A DNA stretch of 64,000 nucleotides from Acanthosoma haemorrhoidale. Taxonomy: Eukaryota > Arthropoda > Insecta > Hemiptera > Acanthosomatidae. Below are positions 21,891 to 34,449 of this stretch, piece after piece. Below the pieces are notes generated by a model. It saw nothing but the letters and a program-made list of their open reading frames with translations. It was not told the DNA's origin and made no database searches. Positions within the stretch are counted from its first letter, which is position 1, and each line of letters starts with the position of its first letter. The DNA lies in the NCBI GenBank assembly GCA_930367205.1, contig OV884009.1, positions 94,199,189 through 94,263,188 of the forward strand, written 5' to 3'. A program made the translations under genes and the position numbers.

Positions 21891-23335
21891 CAAATAATGA
21901 TTTACAAAAAAAATATCAAACAAATGGAATTAAATTATTATTGGCCACAATCCTAAAAACTAATGTGATATTTTGCTACTTTTTGAAGCCCCAATAAATC
22001 GCTTACTCTTAAGGATTGCTCCATTTTTTAAGGGGTTGGTTTTTTTAATATTTCCTCACGATAGTATTTTGTTTTATTATCGCCACCCGCTTTATGGCGT
22101 TTCGCCTTTGGAGTTTTCAATGTACAAAGAGTGACCCTTATGGAATAGATCCTTTATCTACTACATATCTATCATTTAACATCTAATTAATATTTGTCAA
22201 TAATACTTGGTGGCCTGACCGAACCCCACCCCGCACCCTGGGCATCACTGAGTGATCATTTTTCATTTTCTACGTCATTTACTTCGATTACGTATATATG
22301 TTTAAAAAAGTATAAATTTTTATAAATACAATAAACGTGATGTCTTTAAATAAATAAATAAATAAAGAGAATTAATAAAATCAAGGCAACAACTGGTCAA
22401 CTATCTATAAATGAGAGGCTGTTAATATCTCAAAAGTATCCTTCTATTTAAAATTTTACTGGAAAGTCTAAAAACACCCAGATCGTAAAATTAGATGTAG
22501 CAATCGTTGGGCCAACCAAAAATAACCAAAAACAATAGGTTGGATCAACAAGATACAATCTGAAATTTAAATAGAGCTAGCCTCACGACTCTGCCAATAA
22601 GCTATGACCTCCTATTGTCCTTCAACAAGTAAAAAGCAGCCGTCCGAAGCTTTCCACAAATTAAGTTAACAGTGACCAGCTGGAGCCACCAAATAAACCT
22701 TGCCAAAATAATCGAATTGTTTAAATTATAAAAAATAAACATTTACATCAATCACACATGGGCTTTCAGTACACGATGATATCATCTAAACTGCATTTGA
22801 GATAGTATTGTACGCATACAAACAATGTTTCAAATGAACTTGATTCATCCCGGGAAACGGGCAAATTGTCCTGAGTGCCTCCTGCTTCTTCACTCCTAAC
22901 TCGAGAACTTGGTTCACAGAAAAAAATACACGATGAACTTGGTTTATCTAAAAAAAAAAAAAGTGTTTCATCACACCACCAAAACGGGCAAAATGCGCTG
23001 GCATTACGCCGTTCGGCAATTATGAGCTACCGAGAACAACAGACAAATGAGCTTGGTTTATTACTCAATGAACATGCAAATTGTTGCAAGGTGCATTGAC
23101 GGCCGGTATTACACTCTACTACAAACTGTACACGTACACCTATCCTTATATCTAAAATTAGTACATACATACAAAGCATGTGTTTTCGTAACACATATCC
23201 TTGCTTCCTCGAATCATTAACCATTAGGGGAAAGTTGGAACTAAACTTAGCATCTGAGATGGAACTTATGACATTTTTAGAAATTAATGAAATGAGCAGA
23301 CTAAAGACAACTAAAGCCACCAATTAATAATTGGG
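21891..23335. other. No gene recognised
   Basis: AT-rich with no supportable gene. TTTCTACGTCATTTACTTCGA at about 22268 is echoed by TTCTACGTCATCTATTTCGAC at about 59000, which suggests another dispersed repeat. GAACTTGGTT-like words recur at about 22840, 22910, 22935 and 23050. Confidence 0.4.
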
Positions 23336-23339
23336 TGAA

Positions 23340-24165
23340 ATATTAATGTCAGGGGCAACCGCCGAGAGAGATCTTGTCAATCCGGCCACTGTCCAGCGGA
23401 CGTCACAAAGAGACATTAAGAAACCAGTGGTCTTTGACTTTTGCTAGCAGCCCAGTCGGAGGGCCACTTAATTAGTATTTGTTTGTTGATCTGACTCCAT
23501 AAGATCTTAGAAGGTGTGCCCCGACAGTGCACTATGTTCAGAAGAAGTGGTACAGGATAGGTATTATAGGTAGTATACGTGGTCTTACAATGACCACGAG
23601 TTCACACTCGGTATCTGAGGGAGGTGAAAATCATCCAGATCCCAAAGGTGAGTGTGAACCGGAGAGAGGCTGACTGAACCGCTGGAGGAGACGCTACTAG
23701 GTACATATTGTAAGGCCCCGGAGATCGTCGTCTGCATGGAATTGATCCCTTCTAAGGATGTGCTAGTTTTAACGAGACGAAGACATAGAATCCCACTAAG
23801 AAGGTGTGGGGTCTGACAACGCCGGACTAAAGCTAGCAAGGATAGGAAAGAAAGTTGCTGATGTAATTAAATAAGAAAGCCATGGTTCGAGAAGTGCAAC
23901 AGGCCCCAGTGCAGAGAAAGAGGGAGCAGTGTTCACTTCAAGTGTCTGATTTCTACTGCCTGAAAATTTCTGAAATTCATAATTTCTGCCTTATATATGC
24001 AACTCATTCCTGCTTACAGTGAATGAGAGAACTTTTTACCAATTAGTCTCTGCTAAGACCCCGAAGATTTATTGATAAAATTATGGAAAGGTAGCTGGAT
24101 GTTTTCTCGTCCATGATGAGGGTAATTACTATTTGTTCGTGGTGAAGAAGTGGGCAGAACAATGA
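23340..24165 (+). repeat. Unnamed interspersed repeat, copy 1
   Basis: It aligns in the same orientation with 28010-28790. Shared blocks include TCTGACTCCATAAGATCTTA, GAAGGTGTGCCCCGA, GAGTGTGAACCGGAGAGAGG, GAGACGAAG and GGTGTGGGGTCTGACAACGC, and, near the end, a TAGCTGGATGTTTTCT / TAGCTAGATATTTTCT pair. The copy is GC-richer than its surroundings. No domain could be recognised in any frame. Strand is arbitrary. Confidence 0.75.
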
Positions 24166-24344
24166 ACAATTACTAGAATGATTTTCTCACATTAAAAAAT
24201 GTTGGATTTCCTGAATATAACTAGTTATGTGCCCATAAACGATGATTTTGAAAATATAAACACCGGACAAATTTACTGCAGCTGTTTTAGTTAGATTAGC
24301 CGAAAACATGTAAACTAAACTGTTATTAAGAACTGTAATATTGA

Positions 24345-25400
24345 AACTAATCAGCTTTATTATGATAAAATTACAATCTGCCTCATTGGGCAATTGTGAT
24401 AAATGTTTTCATTCATACCATATTTACAATTTTCATTCACTCACTCATTCATACAGTATTTACAAACAGCCCAGAGACTTCCCAAATCCACATGGTGGTC
24501 ACCTCCCTCGCATGCGAAAGAGGAAACGGATTCTTGGGAAGTCCCCCACGCTCCTCCGTCAACCGCGTCACTGGATACGAGCCAGCGGAGTCTTAACAAG
24601 AGCGCGAGAGCCACATACGCTCAGGACCTGATTGGAAAAACTGGCCATTGCCAGGACTCCCACTGTTACGCATTTATTATAACAGGTCACGATGCCACTG
24701 GCGTTTTAGTCTCCGATGAGGATTTTAGGGATGAGTGATGCAGTACAATGACTGTGCTTTGGGATTAGGGTGGTTCGATAGGTTACTATGGAATTTCATG
24801 AACTTGGAAGGGATGAGTTCGAGAATGTAAGGTATATTAAGATCGTTATGAAGGGTTTTGTTGATGACGTAAAAAGGGGCATTTACTATTGTTCTCAGGA
24901 CTTTTGATGACTAGTGGACAAGACTTGCAGAAGAGGGTGAAGGTAATGTGGGAACATTTTGCTTCTTTAACTTTAATCCGCCATTGGTGGCATCAATGCT
25001 CGATCTCATCAAGGTGTTTTTGAAGGTTATGGGATGCTTTATCGGGTTATGAGTGGGATGACAAGACTGCAGTGTCATCTGCAAATGTAGCCAAGAAGGA
25101 ATTGAGGGTAGAGGGGACATCGGCGGTGTATAGGTTATAGAGGATAGAACCCAGAACACTGCCCTGGGGAACTCCTGCTTTTCTGGGATAGCAATTATAA
25201 TATTATAAGCCCCAGCGGACTTGGGAGGAACGGTTTGAAAGTTAGGACTGTAGGATTAGGAAAAGGGTCTGTGGTAAATATGTTTTGAGCTTGTAAAGCA
25301 AACCTGCGTGCCGAACCCTGTCAAAAGCTTGAGCTACGAACTGTAATATTAACGTTGGAATTTAATGGATATCCGTTCAACGGTGGTATCCCATTTGAAC
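24345..25400 (-). pseudogene. Jockey-type LINE with internal deletion
   Basis: The right part (about 24930-25400) translates on the minus strand as the RT palm: AGVPQGSVLGSILYNLYTAD, then FLATFADDTAVLSSHS with the catalytic Asp pair, then CHQWRIKVKEAKCSHITFTL and SCPLV. At about 24908 it jumps directly to the 3' coding part (SPENNSK.PF, cognate to VLRTIVNAPYY) and 3' UTR. Compared with the 20820 copy, about 300 bases of coding sequence are missing at this junction. Frames also break within the RT. The 3' tail is the TTGGGCAATTGTGATAAATG subfamily with CTTTATTATGATAAAATTAC. The element is non-functional. Confidence 0.8.
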
Positions 25401-26059
25401 TTACAGTCCAAGATATGATTTAGCACTGGCAGAGCTGGGTAGTAATTTAATGGAGTTATACTCTGTGGGGGAGGGGGAGGGGTGGAACATTTGCCAAGGT
25501 AAGGGCGAAGCAGACACGTCCCATCAACAAAATAGAAGAGCCCATACTCGTATAATAGACCAATTATCTCTCTCTGTTCTCCTTTGCATATTGAAGTACC
25601 ACATCAAATATTACCATTTCTAATAACAATTACTCTTAAAACCTGGTGAGATAATAAAGGTTTATCACCGAGCTTAAAGGAATTAGCAATTCTTACAAAC
25701 AGGTAAAGTATAATCGTCTTTCGTCTCTGTGTTCTATCAAAGTGTTTTGGGATTCCGAAGATATATCCAGCTACTAGTGGAAAATACTTCTCATGTGTTG
25801 GTTAAAATATAATAACTGCAAGTACGGAATAAAAATTAATTTAATAAAATGTCAGGCCATTTTCGCTATCTTTTAATGATTCTCGTCATGGCTAACATGG
25901 TATCCACATAATAAATAAGCTTCTAATTTTTTTTACCCTATGGTTAAGGCAAAATAAAGACGTTAAACCAAGACAAATTATTGACTACTATTCCACTAAT
26001 TACCATTTCCTTGGACAACATTATGAATTGTGAAGTGAGAAGCCATGAATCTTATATAC

Positions 26060-27000
26060 AATTCACTTGTTATCATTCATATAATACATACATGCAAGTT
26101 ATATCAAAGTAGAACAAGAGAGCCGCGCACACTTAGCGTATGGTGCCCGGTACGGTGCAAGACCCTCAATCATAAAAATCTATACACAACCGATCGCGAT
26201 TTTGGTGACGAGGATGGGATAGTGTGTGGTTCTATTATGTTGGTTAAGCAAATAGGTCAGGGAAATAATTAATTACTTTGGGTAGGGTGTGATGAAGGAT
26301 CTTAGAACTCAGAAGATTAAACCCAGGCGATACATGGAGAGAGTAAGATTTGTGAAAAGGTATTTCGGCTCAGAGGGATTGATTGTCTGAAAAAAATGTA
26401 GGATTGGAGATCTTCTGGTAAAGGATTTTTGGAAAGTCTCAAGGTTTTGAAGCAATCCGAGCAGACCGTTGGACGGATGTGAAAATAATGTACTAATTTA
26501 CCTGTGGTGTTTCTAGGGTTACCCGGAGGTCAGCAGAATCGGTTAGGAGGTCACAGAAGAGGTCGAAGTCTCCTGAATGGTCGACTTAATCATTACAAAT
26601 TCATGGTGGAAGAAGAAATACAGGATACCAGAATTATAGTTAGGATGAGTAAGCCGAAAAGCAGGAGTTGGAGGTGAGAGAGTGGTGACATGTTTTAATG
26701 AAAGAGCAGACAATGAAGTACACCAATGTATCTTTCTGGAGCCATACTGGTGCTTCGGATTGTAATCATCACCCACAAGTAAATGAGTTGAAAAACTAGA
26801 CGAAACATGGTTGGGAATAGATTTATTGGGTGGGCAATTTATTGCTGTAATAATGAATGATAAAGTAGGGGTTAGCACGCCTCTATAAAATCTTGTGGAT
26901 TCAAGCAATCGACGTGATGGGAGAGATGTTGGATAATATTAGCTTACCAACAAGTGATCTTCCATCAGTAAGCCTGGTACTGTTGCATTGAAGAGAAGAG
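26060..27000 (-). pseudogene. Jockey-type LINE endonuclease fragment
   Basis: The minus frame 26908-26543 (121 residues) carries LLVGDDYNPKHQYGSRK about 45-62 residues in. This corresponds to the GDFNAKH..WGSR block of apurinic-type LINE endonucleases, with Asp and Asn of the active site kept. It is followed by the usual PTPTY/HP..PN segment in altered form. Leftward to about 26060 the sequence continues as a decayed linker and short 3'-like pieces with frame breaks. The endonuclease would nick target DNA to prime reverse transcription. Confidence 0.7.
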
Positions 27001-28009
27001 CTTAAAATTCATTTTTTTTCAAGAACAACATTAGAAATATATTTAATAGGTTTCGCGGGAGTTTTAGATGTGTTTATGCATAAAAGGTACTAGAGGTAGT
27101 GTAACAAATAAAATGTATTATTGGTCAAAAACCAGGTAAATGAAATTTATTTTATGGGGAATATAGTGAAATAATCGATCCTCCAATCTGCTAATCAACA
27201 TTATAACCAGATATTGAACAAATGATACCTTGTGTAACGTCTATTTAGAGGGGTCGTAGCGGAATAGACGTGGGTTTAGGTGATAATAGGGTTAATCAAG
27301 GTTGTGCCGAGCCAATATTTGGATGGAAGCTTTACCACGTGATTACCTGGTCTCAGCTGCTCAGGACATTTACTGGACAAAATGAGACATGTCAGGGCAT
27401 CCTCCAGATACACAATGGACGCCCATATTAAAAATTATAGTCAAGTGTGAGGCATTACAGAATTAAGTTATTAAGTCGTTACCACTATGATAACGATTTT
27501 ATTGATAGTCATGATTTTTGTAATACTAGCTCACTCAAGTCCCAACAAATATTACATTACACAGTATTCACCTTTGTTGACCTTTGGCCTTTGATGTGAT
27601 ACCCTACTTAAAATGAAAATACAATTTTTTTAATTAAAAGTAATTTATTAATGAATGCCACTTTATTATTTTTCATGGAGTGGTTTTATTTTGTTACCCT
27701 GATTAAAGCAGAACCACCATAGATCATACATATAAACTTTTCCTGTTTAAACTGAAGTTCTAGATACAATTTAATAATAGTTTTAAAGGCTATTTATCAT
27801 ATATTCATAGCTGAGACTGACAGATCAGAATTACGTTTTATTTATCAGAACATCACTATATTCAATTTTAGAAAAAAATATTTTTTTTTAATATAGTAAT
27901 TAATAATATGTCGGTAGGGCCGTGTAATGCAACTTTTCACCAGTCATCATACTAAGTGCCGTCACTGGAGAAGCTTTTTATTTTTGACAGTTGTTTTCCT
28001 CGTCCCCAA

Positions 28010-28790
28010 AGGGCTAGGGTCTCTACAACCCGGCCGCTGTCCGACGAGCGTCAAGAAAGAGACAAACTCGGTGGACCTGTGGTCTTTGACCTTTGCTGGT
28101 GGCCTAGTCAGCGGGCAGCTTTATTCGTATTGATCTGACTCCATAAGATCTTAGAAGGTGTGCCCCGAAAAAGCACTATGTTCAGGAGAAGAGGAATAGG
28201 GTAGGTATTATAGGTAGTTTATGTGGTCTTGGGATGGCCACGAATTCACACTCAGTATCTAAGGGTAGGCGAAAACCGCCCGGATCCCAAAGGCGAGTGT
28301 GAACCGGAGAGAGGCAGACTGGATTGCCATGGGAGACACTACTAGGTAAAGTTTGGAGGGTCACGGTGACCGTCGTCCGCGAGGAAGAGGTCTCTTCCAA
28401 GGAGGTGTTAGTTTTAGCGAGACGAAGGCAGAGAATCCCACTAGGAAGGTGTGGGGTCTGACAACGCCGGACTAAAACATAGCGAGGTTAGGAGAGAGAG
28501 ATGCAGAGGTAGTTAAATAAGAAGCCATGGTTCGAGTAGAGCAGCAAGCGCCTCCTCGGGTGCCGGGTTTTGAGAGTCTGGCGAATGCCCCAAATCTGGC
28601 CCCTTATATAGGCGGTCAGAGGCTAGGCCTCACCCGCGCGCCCTAGCGGCCTAAGCTGTTTCATGCACTAGTTTTCCCCTCTCACAACTGACGCTTTAAG
28701 GTTTTTATTATTAAAATATGGAAACATAGCTAGATATTTTCTGGACCGAGAAGAGAGGAACTTCTAATTATTCGTGATGAAGAGGTTGAC
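28010..28790 (+). repeat. Unnamed interspersed repeat, copy 2
   Basis: Second copy of the repeat at 23340-24165, about 80 percent similar by eye, in direct orientation. This copy is markedly GC-rich at about 28540-28660 (CTCACCCGCGCGCCCTAGCG), a segment that differs from copy 1. It is followed at once by a mariner-like tail (28837). No coding frame is recognised. Confidence 0.75.
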
Positions 28791-28836
28791 ACAACAGGGA
28801 GTATGTCAATTAATGATCAACCTCGCTTCTAACAGT

Positions 28837-28960
28837 GGACTAAAATATTGGACAAGTGTATTGACTCCTATAGAGAATACTTTCAAGGAGATTATAGGTT
28901 TTTTTGTAAAAAAAAAAATTAATAAATCACTTCAGGCACAAATAGGTTTTTTTTGGGCAC
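28837..28960 (+). pseudogene. Second mariner-like transposase tail
   Basis: Translates as WTKILDKCIDSYREYFQGDY followed by a Phe-Cys-Lys-rich end. It shares KILDKCI / ILDRCI, REYF and the lysine-rich tail with 2992-3183. It has frame breaks and no element ends. Confidence 0.45.
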
Positions 28961-28969
28961 TTACTCTAT

Positions 28970-31130
28970 AAAGTGTCATGCTCGGTGGCTGGCTGCACAT
29001 GGGTAGAGACAGTGAGAGAGACTGCTTAGGAGGGTGTGAAAGATTTTTTTTCTAAATCTCTGTTTATTTATAGCAAAAGTACATTCAAACACGTACGTTG
29101 GTTGGGATGAGATCATGTATCATGTATTGTATTATAGACGCATTTCATGGAGGACTTAAAAACTCGAGTTACAGAAAAATGAGATCATACACAGCAGACA
29201 TGGCCGGTGATAAAGTTCACCTTCGAGTTAGAAAATGGGCCTCCGGTTAGCAAAAGAGGTGTGTGATAATATTTGGTCTCCCTGCTTACATAGGCAGAAA
29301 TAATTTATCCCCATTTCCTTTTTTTTTACGGACTATTGTTGATTTTTAGGGTAGTCAATTCGTTAAAACTATCTGAAGTGTGTGAGTGAGTACGCGTGTC
29401 GACTACTTGTTCTACTGTAAGTGTTTTATTTATGTAACTAACTAGATCTTTATGGTCGTTTCATGGCCTCGTAAAGGGCTGGGGTACACCTTTCGATAGG
29501 TGTAATGGTGTGGCGTTTACTTTCCTCTGTTTACATCTTCAGTTTTATCACGACTTTTGTTGAAATTAGCCCGAAAACGGTCTATAACTTTAAATAATAT
29601 AATAATCAGTACATAAATATAGTAGTATGCACTTATCAAAATGCTTTACAAGGATTTATCTAAAGAAATAGACCCTAATCAGTAGATGTAGCATACTTAC
29701 ATGAAATATAATTTTAAATAGTTATGATATTCCTGGTAAAATAATATTCAATAATTCGTTATTATGTTTATATTGGAGATATTTGTTGACATAAAAGAAA
29801 TGTTATTAAAAGTATAAATACAATGGTTTTATTGCTGTTTACATTAATTTATAGAGCTCAGATACTAATTGCCTTTAATGTTTCATTAATATTCGATATG
29901 GAATGTATACCAAAGGATAACTCAACTCAGGCTGGAAACGGGCAGCCTGCTCTGGCGGTATGACCGCCAAACGAAAGTGACGACTCAAAGCCCGCTAGTT
30001 ATCCGGAGAAACCAGGTCCTAACTCATATCTTGAAACTTCTGGTCCACTTTCATGTTTGCTATTTCTGGGTGGCCAGACTCTGTTATAACCCACCGAAAA
30101 CGAACCAATAGGTTTCTCAACCCTGCTTACCTGTTAACTCCTGTGTCGGTGAAATATGACTCTTCTCATCCTGCCATTTCAACGCTCCCTGGGGAAACTT
30201 TTATTAGGGCCCTTTTCCTTTATTTTTAGTTAATTTAATATCTTAAGATGAGGCGTGCCTCAATATATTGGAGCGACCCATCTCATGTAACGAGGTATGA
30301 AACGAAGGATGGTACGAAATATGATGGAAAGTGTAGAACGTTAACAAAAGTAATGCCACAAAAGAACACGAACCTGTATAGCAAACAAAGTCAAAGCAGG
30401 TCGGGTTATTATAAACAGATTGATTATTACTGATGGCAAACGACAGTTTACAAATGGGAAAGAACTGGTCAAAGCCCTTGGGATTTTGTTTTAGTCATAG
30501 GAAAAACTGAACGGTCTCAGGTGTGCCGCACAGACAATCGCAAGGTAAAAGGTGATCTGATAGTCTAAGAACACGCCATTAAGATCTACACTGGAAAATA
30601 CACGAAGCCATAGATAATTAGACGAAACAGATTCCCAAACAGGAGTATAAACCCTGAGGTTTTCTACTCGGTATGTCCCTACCAGTGATATATGGCTTCA
30701 TCGTCGTGCTCACGTTGGTCTCTCGTGGTCCTGGACACGAGCTACTACGGTCTGCATCTCCCTGACGACGCAACCAGCAGATCAATATCCAGTATACCGA
30801 AGACATCGCCAGTATGACACTAAGGTAAATGAACTCTTTTAGCTCACAAAAATTAACTATTAAACTGGATTATAGTATTATATAATACCAGTTCAGTTGT
30901 TATTATTCATATTTCGATTTCATTCTAAATGGAAAATTCGTTCATAAACTAATAAATCATTTCATTATAAAACAAACTTATGGCTTATTTTTATTATTTC
31001 ACAATCAGGGATTCCCTCCAGGCAAAAAAGGTAAAATAAATTACCATTAATTAGTATTAAATAGATTAGCATTATTTGATGTAATGCAGGAATTCGTATT
31101 TCCCCTTAACTTTATATTAGTTTATAATTG
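28970..31130. other. No gene recognised
   Basis: Short frames at 30248-30433 (plus) and 30806-30618 (minus) have no known domain. The segment 29935-30160 is GC-richer than its surroundings and holds a small perfect hairpin (TGGCGGTATGACCGCCA, 29953-29969) of unknown meaning. Confidence 0.4.
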
Positions 31131-31137
31131 CTCAAAA

Positions 31138-31265
31138 TAAATTCTTTGACGTGACTAAAGAGGATGAAGTGGTGAGGCAGCTGGTCTTCAGAACTAGTTT
31201 AAATAAAGACAAAGGATGAATCAGGAGCTGTATGAATACATTTCTCTGAGGTCTCCCCCCCCCCC
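31138..31265 (+). repeat. ~125-bp direct repeat, copy 1
   Basis: It pairs with 32303-32428. Shared blocks are AATTCTTTGACGTGACTAAA / AATTCTTTGACCTGACTAAA, CAGAACTAGTTTAAATAAAG and AATGAATCAGGAGCTGTATG or the like, ending in a C run (11 C in copy 1, 7 in copy 2). The copies are 1.17 kb apart. Confidence 0.65.
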
Positions 31266-31395
31266 TCCATCGATGCTAATATGTACATGGAGAAGCCAGC
31301 CCTGCCACCGAAAGGGCGCGTGGCATGGAGGGCCCTTCTTCAAGGCCCCCCTGACAAATATTGAACCTAACCGACGTCACCTCCGGAATTCTGGC

Positions 31396-31671
31396 TTATT
31401 CATTAGGCGCTTGAGCATCTCCCCGACTTAATCGGATAACTTCGTTCCGGCTTCTTATTTCCTCCGCCACTGCCCGCCCTCTAATTGGATTTCTGCACAA
31501 CTTTTGAGCTCCCTTGATTGTTTCATTGTAGCCCAACCGCCAGGAAGGAAAGAACTGATGAATTAGGTCTTGCATCAAGGATGAAAAGGAACCATAATTA
31601 GAGGAACGGGATACGAAACTTCGTAGCGGAAGGTACTTACAATGGCGCTTGGTTACTTCGTTAGGCCTCAA
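31396..31671 (-). CDS. Unassigned 91-residue open frame
   Basis: A minus-strand open frame in a GC-richer segment (31300-31660). Its translation is balanced rather than low-complexity (RSSNYGSFSSLMQDLIHQFF, then RNPIRGRAVAEEIRSRNEVI). A GTAAGTAC 5' splice-site match on the minus strand (about 31638-31631) falls inside it, so it could be an exon or a captured fragment. I recognise no domain, and evidence that it is a gene is weak. Confidence 0.2.
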   Translation of the reverse strand: MRPNEVTKRHCKYLPLRSFVSRSSNYGSFSSLMQDLIHQFFPSWRLGYNETIKGAQKLCRNPIRGRAVAEEIRSRNEVIRLSRGDAQAPNE

Positions 31672-32302
31672 GGAGGAAACCCACAGTGAGAGCTGCTATT
31701 CATTTAATCGGATCCTACTTTGAAAATACAATTGCTTTGAAAATAGATCTTTGTGATAACGGTCACAGAAAAATTAAACGTTCAAGAATCAATAAAATAA
31801 ACCAGTGACAAGGCATAAAGAGGTAAGGGCCGACCAAATGTTTTCACTGTAGATGTGATGGCGCTGAGATCAACTGTGGTTAGTACTAGTTGTTAACCTC
31901 TCAACCATAATTTCTGTTTTCTTAACTGGAGTCGCACCTTTATTTAATCACTCATAACAGGGCGAATAACATAATGTACTGTCAGCTCACGAACCAGGAT
32001 TTCGCCAGTACCATTCACACTCGCGGTAAGGTCCGGCCAAGTCATGCACAACGCCATTTCAGTTCAGTGGATCACTCATCAATGAACAACGCCGTTCTCA
32101 TCACTAACTTTAATTAAAATTGTGCTGATTTTGGATTTAGAGTTCTTATATGATCTCCTCCAAAGTGAAGTATTTCAGATGAATCGCAATGGATTTTATG
32201 AGTGAAATCATACAATTCACTGAAATCCCGGACTAACGTCCGTCGTTCATGTGGATTCGGCTTGACTGTCAACGGTCAAATCAAGTCTAATTGTTCGAAA
32301 GA

Positions 32303-32428
32303 AATTCTTTGACCTGACTAAAGAGGACAAATTAGCGTGGCAGATGGTCCTCAGAACTAGTTTAAATAAAGATAAATAATGAATCAGGAGCTGTATGAAT
32401 AAATTTCACTGAGACCTCTCCCCCCCTC
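32303..32428 (+). repeat. ~125-bp direct repeat, copy 2
   Basis: Partner of 31138-31265. The similarity starts at AATTCTTTGAC and stops after the C run. The flanks differ on both sides, so the repeat itself seems to be the mobile or duplicated unit rather than an LTR pair. Confidence 0.6.
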
Positions 32429-33244
32429 CTTTTCGGTCTCTAAACGTTGTAGAATGATCCAGGTTCGATCTTCGGGTCGACTTGACAGAACCTTGGAATC
32501 GGATCACGTTTATAGGGATTTTAATCTTTGCGATGGATTGATCTAACCTGACATGACCGCTAGCATGAATCGGAGTTAACCCCGACCCCAAAAGAAAAAA
32601 GAATTTATCACCCAAGAATTTGATCCACGGATACCATCGAATCACAAGGCCAACACTGCGGTCATACAGAATCGGTAGCATTGACAATGTTTTTTTTTTT
32701 GCTTAATTAACTAAATTATAATTTTTTAAAACAAGGACGTTGAAAGTAGAAGACCAAAATACGTTTAAGACTCTGCAGTAATTTTTTTAACACTTATTGA
32801 TTGAAGTTAGGGTACTTTTAGCATCGAAAATCGTTTTTTTAGCAAACAATCAAATTTTAAGAAGCTCAACTAATGAGAACATAAACCCCATTCAAAACCA
32901 ATTCGGCTGAATTGGCCGAGCGATATTAAATAGCAGATTTTCTATTATAGACTCTTAAAACTTTATTTATTGTGATATATTAGTTATATCGTTTTAATGT
33001 CCCCTGAACCATTGAGAAAAACAAGGAATATTAATTGTTAAGATAGCTTATAAACACTAAAATGCAGTAAGGGCTGATCAATAAATTGATAAGGCCGACA
33101 TATTTCGCGGTCAGTTTTACTTACCGCACATTTACGTAATAAAAATCATAATATTATTTTATAGGCACTAAAAGACACAAATCATAGCACGAGATATTCA
33201 AATAAAAGTTCAAACGTTTATCGAAGATCGATTTAATTTTTAAT

Positions 33245-33350
33245 TACAAAATGTAAATATGGTATGAATGAAAACACTTATCTCAATTATTTATTGCCTA
33301 TTAAGTAGGCAGATTGTAATTTCATCATAATAAAGTTGTTATTGAATTGA
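33245..33350 (+). mobile_element. LINE 3' tail (TTAATAGGC subfamily)
   Basis: Plus-strand 3' end with GGTATGAATGAAAACACTTA, AGGCAGATTGTAATTTCATC, ATAATAAAGTTGTTATTGAA and a poly-A tail. It is nearly identical to the tail at 48075-48170 (opposite strand) and close to that at 20820. It is truncated after about 95 bases. Confidence 0.75.
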
Positions 33351-34334
33351 AAAAAAAAAATAAAACTTTCTATTGCTTGATAAGCAAGTTCTTCTTTTAT
33401 TTTCTTCACATTGTTTTTTTTTTTGACATTTATTTCATTTTATATTTATAATTATTGCAGAATGGGTGTCTTTTGTGAGTATATTTACATTTTTTATTGT
33501 TAATTCATTTTATTTTATCTCGTTTTGTAAACTTTAGCGTGGACTGATACGGTAAAATTTAAGTTAATTAAATGTTTTTTAGGGGACATAGCGCTAGGAT
33601 AATAAAGATATTATTTTTATATTTTAGGTTTTAGGCTTCAGTCTCTCCCAGCTCCAGCTCGCCTATTCAGGCGTCATCGGGACAACCTTGAACAAGATAT
33701 ATGTTTAAAAAAATACAATTTAGAACATGGCATATAAAAAAAATGTTTAAAAGCGATGATAAAAGAAATATAATGCAATGACGTTTAATTTAATAAGTAA
33801 AAAAAATTTGAAAACAAAAAAAAGGGTATAACAATGCACCTTTAATTTTTTTTTTTTTTTTTTTTTTTCTAAGCTTTCTAGTTAGAATTTTAGGATGAGG
33901 GAGAAATATAAAATATTTAGGGTGATCGGATCCTTGTACTAGGAGGGCCTGCTTGAAGGTGGTGTGAGAGGAGTAAGGAGTGTGGGAATCTTCGGTGGAG
34001 GTGGATTGTTACGGTACAGTGGTGAGAGCCCACTGGTGGCTTTAAAAGATATTTTATATTTTAATATACTTTTGTGTGTACCGAGTTGGTAACTTTTAAA
34101 AGAAATTAAAATTTATAAGATAGTAAATCAATTGAGTAAAAAGGAACTTCATTATTATTATTAATTATACCAGTAGGACTTTTTTTTTTTTTCTAGAACA
34201 AAGTAATGTATAGATATAATTTTCTTCATTCAAATATTCTAATGAGTCAAATTCCAAAAAAAGTCAATTGTTTCTCACCAGTATTACTACATTAGAACAA
34301 ATGATTTTTTCACAGCTTGTTCTGGAAATTGATC

Positions 34335-34440
34335 AAATCTTTACTGTTATAAAATTACAATCTGCCATATTAGGAAATAAGTAATTACGATCAATATCAT
34401 CCGTCATGCCATATTTACAATTACTCATTCATATAGTTGA
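34335..34440 (-). mobile_element. LINE 3' tail
   Basis: It carries ATAAAATTACAATCTGCCAT, AATAAGTAATTACGATCAA and GCCATATTTACAATTACTCA: a diverged, very short copy of the jockey-type family 3' end. Confidence 0.65.
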
Positions 34441-34449
34441 TATTGTATT

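Noticed and set aside
32406..32687. Mitochondrial or rRNA-derived insertion, because of its structured, GC-richer look
   Set aside because: No recognisable rRNA core motif or mitochondrial gene sequence could be read.
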